From Temnothorax longispinosus (Eukaryota; Arthropoda; Insecta; Hymenoptera; Formicidae): a stretch of DNA of 64,000 nucleotides. The translations under genes and the position numbers were made by a program. Of this stretch, positions 49,701 through 62,085 are shown one piece after another. Position 1 is the first letter of the stretch. Each line of letters begins with the position of its first letter. Location of the stretch: assembly GCF_030848805.1 (NCBI RefSeq), contig NC_092359.1:6022623-6086622 (forward strand), given 5' to 3'. The notes under the pieces were generated by a model, which saw only the letters and a list, made by a program, of their open reading frames with translations, was not told the origin of the DNA and did not search any database.

Positions 49701-51092
49701 TCACGAGATATTTACCATACAAGCGGTTTCTGTTAGAAGTGGCATAGTAAATCAAAGAATTTCGTTTTGAAAAATTGCAATTTTTCGCTGCTAAGAACCA
49801 ATTGGCGAAGATAGAAAGAAAAAAATAAAAGCGGTATATATTGGACACTGATAATTTCTCGTACAGTTAAATCACAAAGCAAACTATTTCTTTTTTTTTT
49901 TAATTACTCGTAATACATTTGCTTTATTTTATTGCTCATGTTTGTGCTTTAAAAACAGATTCGGTGCTGATATAAAAAATTGATCGACTTGCTTAATGCA
50001 TGAAAATACAATTAAATATATATAACAATTATTATTATATGTAATATATTTTAGAGAATTTAATATCGATTTTCATCCGCGATAATATTGTCAGATATAC
50101 GGTAATTTACTGTTCCTTTTAATTTTCGATGGTTATGTCTCGGTGGTACATGTTTCTTCCTTATAAAGAACATCTTCCAGTCTCCAAAAACTTCGGCTAT
50201 CGCACCAACTAGCGTTTTGTAAACGCTGGCTGAGCGACTTTAAACTTTTATCTCGCTACAATTTTCCGGCCGCGTCGCGGCGTAAAAGGCGGCTTCGAGC
50301 AAAGCGGTGCTCTCCCGACGAGCGCAAAAAGTCGCTGTAAAAAGGAAGAAGTACGGAAGAGAACGCAGTGCGTTTACAAGATTACGTCGCGGTACTCAGG
50401 GGAGATGGGGCAGAGGGAGAAGAAAAACTGTCCGGTCGTGGAAGTTAACATCTTTCGGAGTTAAACGAGCCGCCGTCACGACTTGAAGTCACGGATTTAC
50501 GCAATTCACGCTTTATAATCGCCTTAGATAAACAATCCAAACTATATGTTTGTTTATCACATTGTAGAAGTAAATCTATTGCATTTTATATGTATTCGCG
50601 AACTTATACAGTGTAAAATGGAAGATTATTATGTAAAAGCTTTACCGTGTAATGACTATGCATGCGATATCATCATAATATTTATGGACCTTTTTATCAG
50701 TCTTGAAAGGATTTTTCTTCGATAAAATTGTCGTTTAATATTAAATATTATTTAGAATATTTTAAAAATCTAGGATGCAACTGTTTAACTTAACTATTTT
50801 GTTTTTGTAGTAAAGTTTAAAAAATGGTTCATTTATAACGTTAAGTATTTTGCATTCATACGATCAGAATGATATAAAAATAAATTTTCATGAACTTATC
50901 TTTAATAAAATATTTAATATACACAAAGAGCCGTGTTATGTATCATTGATTTTGTATTTAATTTATAAATATTAGTTCGGAGTAATATCCACTCCGTTAT
51001 ACAGATATCTGTCGAGCGGGATAAAGAGCACACGGATTAAATTTAATTGTTCTCGAACAATTAAGAATCGTGTGAATCGCTATACAAGTGAC

Positions 51093-51668
51093 ATGAGAAA
51101 TTATATGTTCCCCATCCCTCCCACTGTAAAAAGGATGTCTGCTTATGCCGCGTCTTGTTCATTGTTTAAAGCCAATCCTGGACGAAGGCACAGTTTGCCT
51201 CGCGGATCCAAGCAGCCAAGAGTCCAAGAGTCATTTCTGTTGCGCGGGGGAGGAAAAGCGCGGGAGGAAAAGAGAGGACGTCGAGTGAGCGAGATGTTGG
51301 ATAGAGGGGGGCCGGGGAGGATTAGAGCGGCGCGGCGCGCTCTTGCCTCTCCAGTCACGTGTTCGCCCACACTCATTCATTTGTTCGGCGACAGAGGTGC
51401 TCAACCTGCGACGCGAATCCCGGACGACCACCCACCTCGTGCGTTGGGCGCCCGGGCTCGCATCTCGTATATGGGTCGTGTGTCGTGTGTCTCGCATTGT
51501 ACATACATTATATACATACACGCAACAGCGACTCTCACAACTGGCGCCGACATCTGTCAGGACGGATCGTATTATCTCGTTACGGTCCAACAAAAATCTA
51601 TGCATTATGTAATTGCGCTATTAGACTGTCCTCGAACGCGACCTCGTTGTAATGTGTGGAACGTATAA
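51093..51668 (+). CDS. Unrecognised 191-codon open frame in a GC-rich island
   Basis: This is the longest ATG-started frame here that is not built from a simple repeat, running from ATG at 51093 to a stop at 51666-51668. The predicted protein is Arg/Ser/Pro-rich and starts MRNYMFPIPPTVKRMSAYAA. No domain, signal peptide or family was recognised. Minus-strand frames of 77 and 124 codons overlap it, and the region is GC-rich with few stops, so chance openness is the leading explanation. It lies about 0.7 kb before the candidate ratchet site. Confidence 0.1.
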   Translation: MRNYMFPIPPTVKRMSAYAASCSLFKANPGRRHSLPRGSKQPRVQESFLLRGGGKAREEKRGRRVSEMLDRGGPGRIRAARRALASPVTCSPTLIHLFGDRGAQPATRIPDDHPPRALGARARISYMGRVSCVSHCTYIIYIHATATLTTGADICQDGSYYLVTVQQKSMHYVIALLDCPRTRPRCNVWNV

Positions 51669-51680
51669 CGTTCGAGAGAA
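51160..51680. promoter_or_regulatory. GC/CpG-rich island
   Basis: G-rich plus strand (51243-51330), then balanced CpG-rich sequence, followed by a long pyrimidine tract at 51845-51945. It is a candidate promoter or enhancer. Its proximity to the 52.38-kb splice signals is noted but unexplained. Confidence 0.25.
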
Positions 51681-51844
51681 GCTTGAGCGATCACCCTTTT
51701 ATTTTAAACAACGCCGACCTCAGTTTCCTCTTCGAGTTTCGTATGCCAACCTTGATAACAAATGCACGCGCAGCGGTGAAAAGTAGGTGTAATATAAGAT
51801 TGCGAACCGTACGACTCAATTCCGTGAAGTAACGAATTCGGTAT

Positions 51845-51945
51845 TCTTCTTTCCTTCCTTCTTTCCTTTATTCATTATTCTTTTCTTCTTTCCGCTGTCT
51901 TTTTTGTCTCCCTTTTTCTTGTTTTCTCCGTTCTCTTTTTTTCCA
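51845..51945 (+). repeat. Polypyrimidine-rich tract
   Basis: About 100 nt of TTCC/TTTC-rich sequence with no immediate AG acceptor. The first plausible acceptor is CCGCAATAG near 51983. Confidence 0.7.
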
Positions 51946-52347
51946 TGGCGAAAATCGCTTCGTATCTTGTTTCTCCGCAATAGGAAAAAGTTTGCGCACG
52001 GGTTTTTATTACGGGAAATAACGGAGCAGCGGGCAAATTCGCTTGATAATCTAACATCTAAAATGTGTAATAAAAAATATCATGGATACATGGCAATTAA
52101 GAATGATTGATAGAGTTTATCGTAAATCTTAGTTGATAGAACAAAGTAAGAATTTCCACAAGAGATAACAAGATATTCTGACTATACAATGCACACGAAT
52201 TAGATGAGTCAGTTTATTAATGACAGAATAACGATTAAATTGCTGCGTGGTGTGAAACTGCAGAATAATCCAAGCTGATCCAATGTTTCTGATATTCTGA
52301 ATCAAGAAATTATGACAAAACAAATGAATTCTAATCTTTCTCGTTCA

Positions 52348-52387
52348 TACTAACATATATTTTTTTCTTTCTGTTACAGGTAATTAG
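52348..52387 (+). promoter_or_regulatory. Candidate recursive (ratchet) splice site
   Basis: TACTAAC at 52348-52354 matches the ideal branch-point consensus. A U-rich tract follows, then TTACAG ending at 52379, with GTAATT directly after at 52380-52385. Acceptor and donor are therefore fused as AG|GT, the signature of zero-nucleotide exons that split very long insect introns, as established for Drosophila Ubx. The branch A to AG distance is about 26 nt. The position, some 50 kb into a giant intron, is where such sites occur. The donor half is moderate (GTAATT rather than GTAAGT). Confidence 0.55.
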
Positions 52388-52431
52388 TTTCGTAAATTAT
52401 TGCGCAAAGTCACGAAGGCAACGTAATCTCG
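52380..52431 (+). other. Candidate RS-exon (52 nt) downstream of the ratchet site
   Basis: The segment starts at the AG|GT junction and ends at a strong CTCG|GTGAGT donor (52432-52437). Recursive sites are usually recognised by exon definition through such a downstream donor. Read after the phase-1 donor at 2085 it gives Gly-Asn-stop, so stable inclusion would truncate Rbp6, as expected of an RS-exon that is normally removed. It could instead be an ordinary alternative exon. Confidence 0.45.
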
Positions 52432-54812
52432 GTGAGTTTGTATTCATTCTGATCTTGTTACGCGGGATTTTGCAACGTCGCGTCGTGATTTAATTGGCGT
52501 TAACGATGTATAGAAACCAGAGAAAAGCAAAGAATAAGAGGAAAAGAGAATGAAAAGAAGAAGGTCGAGGACGCGTTGAAGCATGAAAAAATAAACGGAA
52601 TAGAAGGGGGAGATCTTGATGCTGCATTCTAAATTTACGCGAATTACCGAAATAGCGAGAAATAGAGAAGATAAATTGATCAAAATGCGTTTAAAGTGAC
52701 ACGAGTACCAAAATATTCGCTATTAGCTCATCAAAATTCAACTAATTATTCGCGAAATTTGCAGTTCCACTTGCATTTCCGTTCCATCGTTTTCGAAGGT
52801 GGTATACGACAATAACATTCGCAAGATGAGAACCTAGGTATGCTCAAGGATAAATTTAACCCTCATCTTCCGATAATAGCATCTTACTATCGACATAATA
52901 TAGATAGACGGAGCAGGATTTGAAGCGTCTCAGATCTTTCCATCTATATCTCGTAGCTCGCTAAATATAGTCGTTTATACGTGATCCCCGTTAGATGACA
53001 TTTATATTATCAGGAAACGTGTAGAATTTATATTACATATATTACATTTTTTTTATTAAAATAGAATGTGGATAACGATCTTTCTCGATCCATCGCGAAT
53101 AAAATACATGTTTGAGCGGCTATTAAGTATATTCTGAGTTCTTACAAAATTTAGATATATTTATGTATATATTCATATAAGCGCACATCATATAAGTAAA
53201 AAGATTTTCTCTCATTTCGAATATTAATTCTTCAAACTATTAAATAAAAGTAGGATAATGATACGATTTACAATTTAGCGCTTTACTCTTTTCTTTTTAT
53301 AGGTCTTTATTTTTAAGAATAATTTCGGAGTTATTTTCTTTTACTTAATATTAGATTGATATATATATTTATTTATCTCTTAAAGTTCTTTTGAAAAGAT
53401 ATTAGATAAATTACATATATCTCTAACACTTTTATATTATATACATCTCTAAGAAAAGTGTGTGAGTGTGTATGTGTGTGTTGGCAAAAGGGAGTATACT
53501 GACAATGAGGATAGGATACCCTTCATGGGTCTTTAACCTTTGCACGTGCGCACACTGCGAAGATACTGGCGGCGAATGCTCTGTAGATTTCCAACGACGA
53601 TTGCCGCTGCCCTTAAGCCACCGTCGCGGACTGAAACTCGTGTAACGTTAGGCGACTCGTAATCAAAGTTAAATGGGGCAAAAATTGTTCCTCGGGAAAC
53701 ACGATAAAGGAAACACGCCTTGATTCGCGGTCCGATACATACCTACTTGTTTGCCGTGTAAGAGGTGTGATTTCGATGACGGCGACTTGAAGAGATCTTC
53801 ACTAGACGCTGAAGCGAAGAATAAAGATATAAAGAAAAGGAGGAAATAAGGGAGCGGAAGAGACCAGCAGGGAACTCTCTTCTTCTCGAAAGGACAGAGA
53901 TTCCTCTGGAGACCCTTGATCGGAGAAACTCCGTTGTTCTTTCGAATCACCCTCGACTTGTTCGAGGACGATAATGGAGTCCTCGAATTTATCGTATCGG
54001 AAGCCGCGCGATTGGTAGCACGTTGTGTGTATCATTATTTACACGGCCATTTGTGAGCAAGCATCCTTCGAGATCGAGATCTTCTCAGGGTCACCTCCGT
54101 AGGGAGCGTTACAGTCCTTTTGAGAAAGTTTGCCCTCCATTAAAAGTTTATCTAATCTTTACGTGAGATATCTCCTGGAAGTACGGCATTTTATTTCGCC
54201 AGGACTTTGTATCGCGTTAATTATTTTCGAACAACAAACGATCGTAAATGATGATCTTTGCGCGAATTAATTTTCGCACAAAGGACTTCGTAAATTAAGT
54301 CATATTTTAAACCATCACTGAAATATGAAAACTTATTACATGTGAATTAAACACATTGCTTTTAATATGACAAAAAGAACAAAGCGACATGTCTATCAAC
54401 ATGACAAAACAGCTTTCGCGGTATGAAATTTTTCATTTCAACGTATTCGTGCCTCTGTATTTTGTAGTATACATTGTTTCTGTGATGCAAAACGCATGTC
54501 TACGTGTTGAAACTTACATCGTGGGCTATATTTCAATGTCTTGTTTTAGAGGAGAAACAGGATATTCGAGTCGCGGCTTAAAATCTTGCTCGAAATCATG
54601 TTTCAACAATCGCCATATCAAGAAACTGTTTTATGAGAGGTCGGGTTGCAGTTTTATAGGATACCATGTTTTTCATTCGGAGCGCGAAATCTCGAAACAC
54701 AATTCACATGGTACAAAACACAATCGAGGATAGTTTACGTATGGTGCGCTATAATTATTCTTGGAAATATTCTTTATAAGATCAGCTTCTAAACGGGATT
54801 GGATAGGACCGA

Positions 54813-54860
54813 AATAATTTTATGCAATAATTTTATCCGATAATTTTATCGAATAATTTT
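54813..54860. repeat. Short AATAATTTTATC-like tandem repeat
   Basis: Four approximate 11-14-bp units of AATAATTTTAT with variable spacers. Confidence 0.6.
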
Positions 54861-56085
54861 TAAATCGGCATGTCAAGAGAAATTATAAATGATAATACAC
54901 GATTCAACATTAGCTATAAATAACAGCGATAATTACGTCTAAATATTTGATGTTCGTCCGAGTGCTTTTTCAATCGCATGATGCGCATTACATGTTTCAT
55001 TCCAAAGATTAAAACCGGCATAATTTACTGATATTGGATTTCGATAGTGCGGCCGCACGAAAATGATCTCCGTAATTATTCGGGACGATGGAAATGCGAC
55101 AATCGGCAGGAGAAATATTTTTAACATCATATTTATATAACATCGAAAATCGAAGTCATGCAATTTTCAGTCTTTGTTTCATAGCAACGCGCGAAGCGGC
55201 GTGTAGGTATGTACCTTCGTGTACCGATATGATGGTCACGCGCGAAGTGCATCGCGAGGAGTGCACATGATGATGCGCCCACGTGTACGCGCGTGCACGC
55301 CTACGGACGCGCGTAACGGCACGCTGGCGCTGGTGGCGTACATATCTGATCACGCGAAACGGCAGCGTGCATCCAAACGCGTTTTGTCAGTCTTTCTTGT
55401 CGTCGGTCTGCCTAAATTGAGCCTTTTGAGCGACGCGTTTTGAAATAATTGCGTGCGTTGAGTACGTAAAAGTTTTTGACACATTAATTCATTTTTATTT
55501 CATTTTAGACCTATTAAATTTGACCATAGCAGAAATTGAGGGTAAATTTTACGATATTGAAGTTATAGTATAAATTGCAATTGTATAACCCTTTGATTGG
55601 TTTAATACGGTGTGTCAGAGTGTCAAATTATTAAAAGCTCATAATTTGTTCAGATTTTTTCGCGAAACTATATTATTGCGCTGGAAACAAGCGTTTGGTA
55701 ACAATTGCGCACAGCGACAAGCAGAGAAAGCCATGCCAATCAAAATTGCTAACAGATTTTAATGGATTAAAATTGGAAACGAATAAATTTAAATAAAATC
55801 TCGGACAAATGATGAATATAGCTTTAGATTCATACATACACAAACATAACCAGATTACGTAGTTGGCTAGTTGTTGAATAAAATGTAAAATGCCTAATTA
55901 GATTTAGTAATTTATCTGTTAAACTATATTTTTCATTTAATTATTACAACAATGATTGTATTACAATATGTAACGCTTCAGAACTTCAACTTTTGAAGTT
56001 GGTATTTTATTGTTATAATATGTTTAGTTACGAAATTGGAGAGAATAAATTTTTAATAGAGACATACATAAAAATAAAATCATAC

Positions 56086-56119
56086 TGTGTATATGTGTGT
56101 ATGTATGTGTGCGCGCGCG
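56086..56119. repeat. TG/CG microsatellite
   Basis: A TGTGTATATGTGTGTATGTATGTG-like run (given here only as a pattern) passes into GCGCGCGCG. It is imperfect. Confidence 0.8.
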
Positions 56120-59100
56120 ATATCGTGAAATAAAGAATCGTGCGTCAATAATGAACAAAGAATTTGCCGCCCACGCGTACTGTGTTGCTTCTTGCTCCTC
56201 GGCCCTTGGAAAACAAACGCGAGGCGCACATCGAGAACGCGGCTCGGATGCACCGCATGTTGACCTCGAGGGAAACGTGATGCACTCGGTAGCTATTATA
56301 GCGCGATGAACCGCGGAGCTGCTGCGGGGAGTACCACTAAATAACTCGTTACAGCGGCGAATCAAAGGAGTGCGCGGGTGTTTTCGCAGCGATCATCTTC
56401 CTGATCTTGCCCAGTCACTACGTTTCCTTCGGCGAATTAGTCTTCGTCAGAATGCAGCGGAGCAAATATGACCATTGCTCTTCGTTCATGAGCCGTTTCC
56501 CACGCAATTCACTTTCGGATATCTGTATTGTTCCGTTTTCTTTTCGATCGAAATCTAGAATTGTTACATATATCGATAAAGAAAAAAAATTAAGCGTACT
56601 TTTACGGCGAAATATGTATATTATTAGGTGGATGAATGTGAAATGTCGACATTATATCTGATATCAACAATCTTCGAATTTCCATATAAAATTAATATTT
56701 AATTTCGGGGGAATTAAATGTATTTTATTGAAATAAAATGTGTTACATTCTTTGCATTTTGCCAATGAGAAATTAATTTTATAATTCTATTTGATAAAAT
56801 CCGAGGAATTTCTGAGCTAAAGCGAATTAAATAATTTTTCTATGGAGAAATCTGTACCATTGCACAAACTCCATGTTTCGAATTATTTTATAAATTATTA
56901 TATAAAATTAAAATTTGTAATTTTTACATATTTTTGTACATTTTATCCAACAAAAGAAGAATTACAAGGAGAGATAATAGAGGATTAATTAAAAAATTAT
57001 GTTACATTAGAAACATTCAATTGTCGTAATATGTCGCCGTTTTTTTCTAATAATTTTTTTTTTACTAATAGGCAAAGAATTTTTTAATCTCTGGTTTAAG
57101 AATTTTGCTAGGTATTAAATATCTCTTTCTCTTTTTCGTCCTCCCGAAATTGTAGAATAAGTTGGATTTTATCGAGTAGAGCACAGCATTATTCTTAAAT
57201 ATTAAATACTGACTTGAGCGGATTGAAAGCAAAGTACAGACGCATTGACAACGTTACATTGGCGAGATCGATAAATTAACTTAATGGCCCGAGTTATGAG
57301 AGTGTAGTCATTCGAATACGAGTTCGATGTCGACCTAAAGAACAGCGAGCGTACTTAGGTACATATCTTATTCAGAAAGCATCGTAACTTGCCGCGGAAC
57401 ATCCATTAAATTATGGTTGCCGCAGATGTTGCATGCCCAGGTCATAATTCTCGTTCGAATAACGACTATTCCCATCTCTGTAGCAAAAGGTGAATTTAAA
57501 TAACAAGTCTTATATATATAATATAATAATAACACGATATGTATAAGTTGCCATTTCAGATTTACCGCACCTTCTTTTGAAATGCTATTCATTAATTAAT
57601 TTTAAATGACCTCTCCTTTAATGTGATTTTAAAAAGGTTACATTTTCCAAGATATTTGATGTCAAACTGACAAAATTACCTAATCAAATTTTTGCTAAAA
57701 AATGAATTTTAAAGATCTTTGGATGAAAGCAAGTGCGGAAATAACAATAATATAATCACATTAACGTGAAAATAATAAATTAGGAAACGTAACGCGCGGT
57801 ATATATTAAATTAAATGATTATGAATTTTCAATATGCATGGCTTCTCTGTGAGCCTGTCAGTTGATTTAACATCCTTATGTAAGTTAGGTAGTATCTAGC
57901 GTTGATTAGCATTGCAATTGACATTATCGATCCCATACTTGTTCAATTCAGCTGCCGTTCTGTCGTTTACGTTTCCATGCATTTGCCGCATTTGTTCGAC
58001 GCGGATTCGCGCGGCGGCATTTACGAATCAGAGCTTCGCAAAAGCAAATTCTCCGTAAATCAGCGTTTGCGTGGCTGATCGACCGCGTGTGCAAACGTAT
58101 CGCGGTCCGCGCGTTGGAATTGTTTTCAGCGACAATAACATTCTCGATTATTTATTCACCGCTGGAAAATGAATCGGCGTAATCCGTCGAATTTTATCTT
58201 TCCGGATGAGCAACGAGATTAAATCGCGCTTTGCGCGTTTTCGCCGCCGCTATTCGCCATTGTTTAACATACTGGGCGATCGCGCGCTACATATGACAAT
58301 CGATAGTCGCTCTGTATGATTAATACTCTGTGATTAATATTCATCTCTTGTTAAATATAATAATCGCGATATTGTCTCTGACAATAGTTTCGGAAAAAAA
58401 TGCTCCGGCATTTAAAGAAACTGATTATAAATAATTATTATATTAGGCAATATTAATGCTAATAATAATTCGGTCACGCGATATTTTATTGACTCTTTTT
58501 GCTATTATAATAGCAAAGTTAACTTTGGTGACTTATTATTAATTAATATCATTGATTACATTTTCGAACGTTTTATTTTTCAAGAAATATGATCGACATA
58601 CTTTTTTCGGCGACGAACCTGAACACTGCAAAGGAAGAGCCGTATTGCGATCGATGCATGGCAATTACACGGTACACGGCTCTTGCAATAATTTCCATTT
58701 TTTGAGCGGATAATCTATATTCGATAACCACGCGAGTTCCAATCCGTTCCGATATCGTAATGCCGATCACTTTTCGCTTGAGGTGATATCGATCCGGCCA
58801 GGTACTAACGCGTTTCTTGGAACTGTACGTTGGTATGCTCGAGGAATTCTAGTAAGATAGGAAAAGGTATATTGGCTTGGCGTACAGAATTGTATTATAA
58901 AGCATGATTTTCAAGATATTCTGGTTTTAGTAACAAACATCGTAACAATGGAGAAAATTATTTAATTTAAAATTTATTGTTTGACATATGTTGTGCAAAT
59001 GATAAAATGATTGGATAGTCCATTATTATACCTATACAAGATGCATTTGATATTGGAAGCATTTTTTTAGTTATTTTATTTTTGATATTAAATATGTAAA

Positions 59101-59379
59101 AATTATATGTCAAATCATACTTTTGTTAAACCAGAACTCATATATGTTTTCACAATTATTTTATTCTTTGAGCTATTATTTTACATAATTTCCAATTTTT
59201 ATGATTTGTATACAAAAATATTTAATCACATTATTGCATCTAGAATAGTTAAATCACATTCTTTCTATGCGGCTATAGAAATATTTATCTCCGTGGATAT
59301 ACTCCTTCTTATCCTCGCAGTTAATTCTTATCGGCAAGTTATTGAGGGCTCGCGGCTCACAGCACGACGTAAAGTGGTG

Positions 59380-61050
59380 AAGCGATAAAAATTCAACCCG
59401 CGTTGCATAGAGATCGGCAGCGGCGGAAGAAGGAGAAAAAACACCCCGCAGTGATCCTCTTCTGCCGCGGCGGCGTCATTTACGACGTTTAAAAACTCGT
59501 TAAAAACTTGCCCGATGCGAGCATAGATCCGTCAGCGTTTAAAAGGCAGCCACCCCTTCCCGTCCGCATCGGGATTATGAAAGTTTGATAAGGCGATAAA
59601 TAATTATCCGCGAGCCCATCGCGAGCTCCGACGTAACTTTTGAATTACTCCAACAGTTTCGTGCCGCCTTTCCCCCACCCTGCCGTGGGCCCCTTCTTCC
59701 ACATCCTTCCGTATCCTATCCATTCCTCTTTCTGCCATTTACTATCACCCTTACCCCCTTTTCCTCTCTTTCCGCCCTTCGTTCGTTCTCTGCTGCTCTT
59801 CTCTACTATTTCATTCGCTTCTTTTTCTTCGATCTCACCGTCAAACTTTCGAACCCCAGCACGGCTATTCCACTAGATCGTACGGAGTCAGAACGGAGGA
59901 CACAAGGATGGTAGAACTCGTTGCGCCATACGTCCCATGTCGACGTCAGCGATATTCGCTGTCGTATCCATACCGCACCTCGTCCCTTCGAGCTTTACGG
60001 GCCGATATCGAGCTTCGTGACCGGGAACCTGAGTCGGGCCGCGTGGATTTTCGGTTCCCTTCAGAGGGGAACGACCCGGCTTCGATTGGTATCCGGCTGC
60101 CGTCATTCGGTGCTTACATACACGATGATCGTACGTTCTGAATTTTTCGGAAAAACGTCTGGAATTTAAATGGTTTCGAAACGGTTTCTTTTTGCAGGCA
60201 GACTGCAAGTTCAGAAACGTCATAAGCATATTTTCCATTTTTGCTTTTTTTATATGTACAATAACTTTAAAACTCAACAATATATTGTGTGATTTATCAT
60301 GACAGTAAAACATTTTTGTAGTGCATGTATAAGTGTAGATGTAAAACTTGGTTTGATGTATTTTATATGTTATAAAAGTTCACAGAAGATTGATTGTTGT
60401 TGTGTTCTAAGTATGATATAGTTTATAGTTAAAAACAATAAAAAGATAGATCGCTACAGCCGTCTCTTTAATGTTCCGTTTTAAAAACTGTTATAACAAT
60501 ATTATATTGAGTAATAATATCAAAATATTGTTGTAATTCAATTTTTAATAAGTTATTAATTGTGAAAATATTGAACCAATTTGAGCGCAATTATTATCAT
60601 TTTCTCTGTGGTCCATCGAAGCACATGTTTCGAGATTAGCTTTTCCGCCATTCAGATGGATGCTGGTAATAATAATGCAGGCATCTTAAGGCAACGATCC
60701 TCCAGCCAGGACCGGCGGGAGAGGATAAATCGTTGCATCGGTAATGGCGGCCATTGTGGGTGGATGCGAGTCGTCGTTCTCGTGTTCGTCCTATCGTTCG
60801 CCATTCGGCGCGTATTTTGGGGTCCGCTATCGGTCGGCGCAGGGTAGTAGTAGGTAACTCCCGGATTATGCAGAACTGCGAGCGATGGAAAGGGGTGAAC
60901 GGATCCCGTATGCACTTGTACATACATGTGCATGGAGGCGTGTGAGGAGTATGAGAGGTGGGACGATCAGTGACGGAGACGAAAGCTCGATTTTGAAAGA
61001 GCCTGGGAGATTTGTAAATTCGTCTGCGTGCGGTGAGAGATAGGTTGCCG
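59380..61050. promoter_or_regulatory. Two adjacent GC-rich patches around a pyrimidine tract
   Basis: 59380-60130 and 60620-61050 are GC/CpG-rich. Between 59650 and 59860 the plus strand is strongly pyrimidine-rich. A cryptic acceptor (TTTCTTTTTGCAG, ending 60199) and an ATG-led short frame at 60656 occur here. No gene is established. Confidence 0.25.
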
Positions 61051-62085
61051 TTTCTATTAATTGTTTTACCATATTTGCAATAATTCTCGAGTATGCGTGA
61101 TCAACAAATTAATCTTACTTATTGAATATATTTTTTAGATACATCTTACAGAGTGTTTCCTGAAAATAATTTGTGTATATGTTTTCATGATCACGCACAT
61201 TTTTTTATATAAGTTAAAAGAAGAAATTGTTCTCTGCAGAAAAATCTGCAATTTTACTGAACTTTTTATAGTGTATAAATAATAGATAATAACAGATTTT
61301 TATTAGTTCTCTTTTGATTACTAAAAATTTTTTGAAATATAATTTTAATATTTTTATTCTATCACATGTCTTGAGCACAACGAAAAGTTACGATAGTTTA
61401 TCCGTATAATCGCAGTTAGACATCACGACATCACAGTGCCACTTGCCGCAGCGAAGAGACCCGCTATATGACAGAGTCGCCGTCGCGGAGCTTCGGGCAC
61501 GAGGGACAATTTATATGCTAATTTATATGCGCTTAATAACGATGTCCGACGGTGCTTACCGACACGCCCTGCGGGCGGTGCCTGGCGATTAAATCGATTC
61601 GAACGGCGCCGCTATATAGGCGATCCAGTTGTCATTGCCCCAATTATCCATCTTGCATTCACGACGAGTTTGTTTCGGTTCTTTCGGAGAGTCAATTGCA
61701 ACGACAGCTTTCGTCGTTTGCTTGTCCCATCAGCGATTCCTTTCCATCTCTATATCGCAGTCCTTGTTACGTGCGAACAGTTTTGTACAATTGTCCAATT
61801 TACACCATACAATATATATTTCGGATGTTTAAACTATATTTAATTATAAGGTATGGTGCATTTATTATCTATTCCGAGATGTTTGGACATATATGTTTAA
61901 TATATTATATAAATACATATTATTATTAAAATATAGATAATCACGAAGAGATTTTTAAATACAAAATTTTATTCCTTAAATGATACTAACTTTCGATTTG
62001 TTTTTAATAAAAATTCAACATGAATTATAATTATCATATTTAATTCTAAGAATTAAGAATTGTTTACTTAAATTCGAGATGAAAA

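Larger units (their letters stand above)
41107..51092. other. Intronic DNA without recognised genes
   Basis: Mostly AT-rich. It holds a CG/CA run at 42041-42066, a CA/TA run at 43122-43214, and a short inverted repeat at 41702-41741. ATTACTAAC-GCTAAATTT recurs at about 41814 and 41927. GC-richer patches lie at 43930-44160, 45890-46150, 46990-47340, 49380-49700 and 50180-50520. None shows a recognisable protein or RNA. Confidence 0.5.
52438..62085. other. Intronic DNA without recognised genes
   Basis: AT-rich sequence alternates with GC-richer patches at 53520-54120, 55180-55440, 56130-56410, 57960-58260, 59380-60130 and 60620-61050. It also holds a strong but unpaired acceptor (TTTTCTTTTTATAG, ending 53302), an AATAATTTTATC-type short tandem repeat at 54813-54860, and a TG/CG run at 56086-56119. 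No protein or RNA gene was recognised. Confidence 0.5.

Noticed and set aside
53281..53302. Strong acceptor CTCTTTTCTTTTTATAG
   Set aside because: Followed by AT-rich sequence with stops and no convincing donor, so it is likely a decoy.
60187..60199. Acceptor TTTCTTTTTGCAG
   Set aside because: No donor or open frame follows at exon-like distance.
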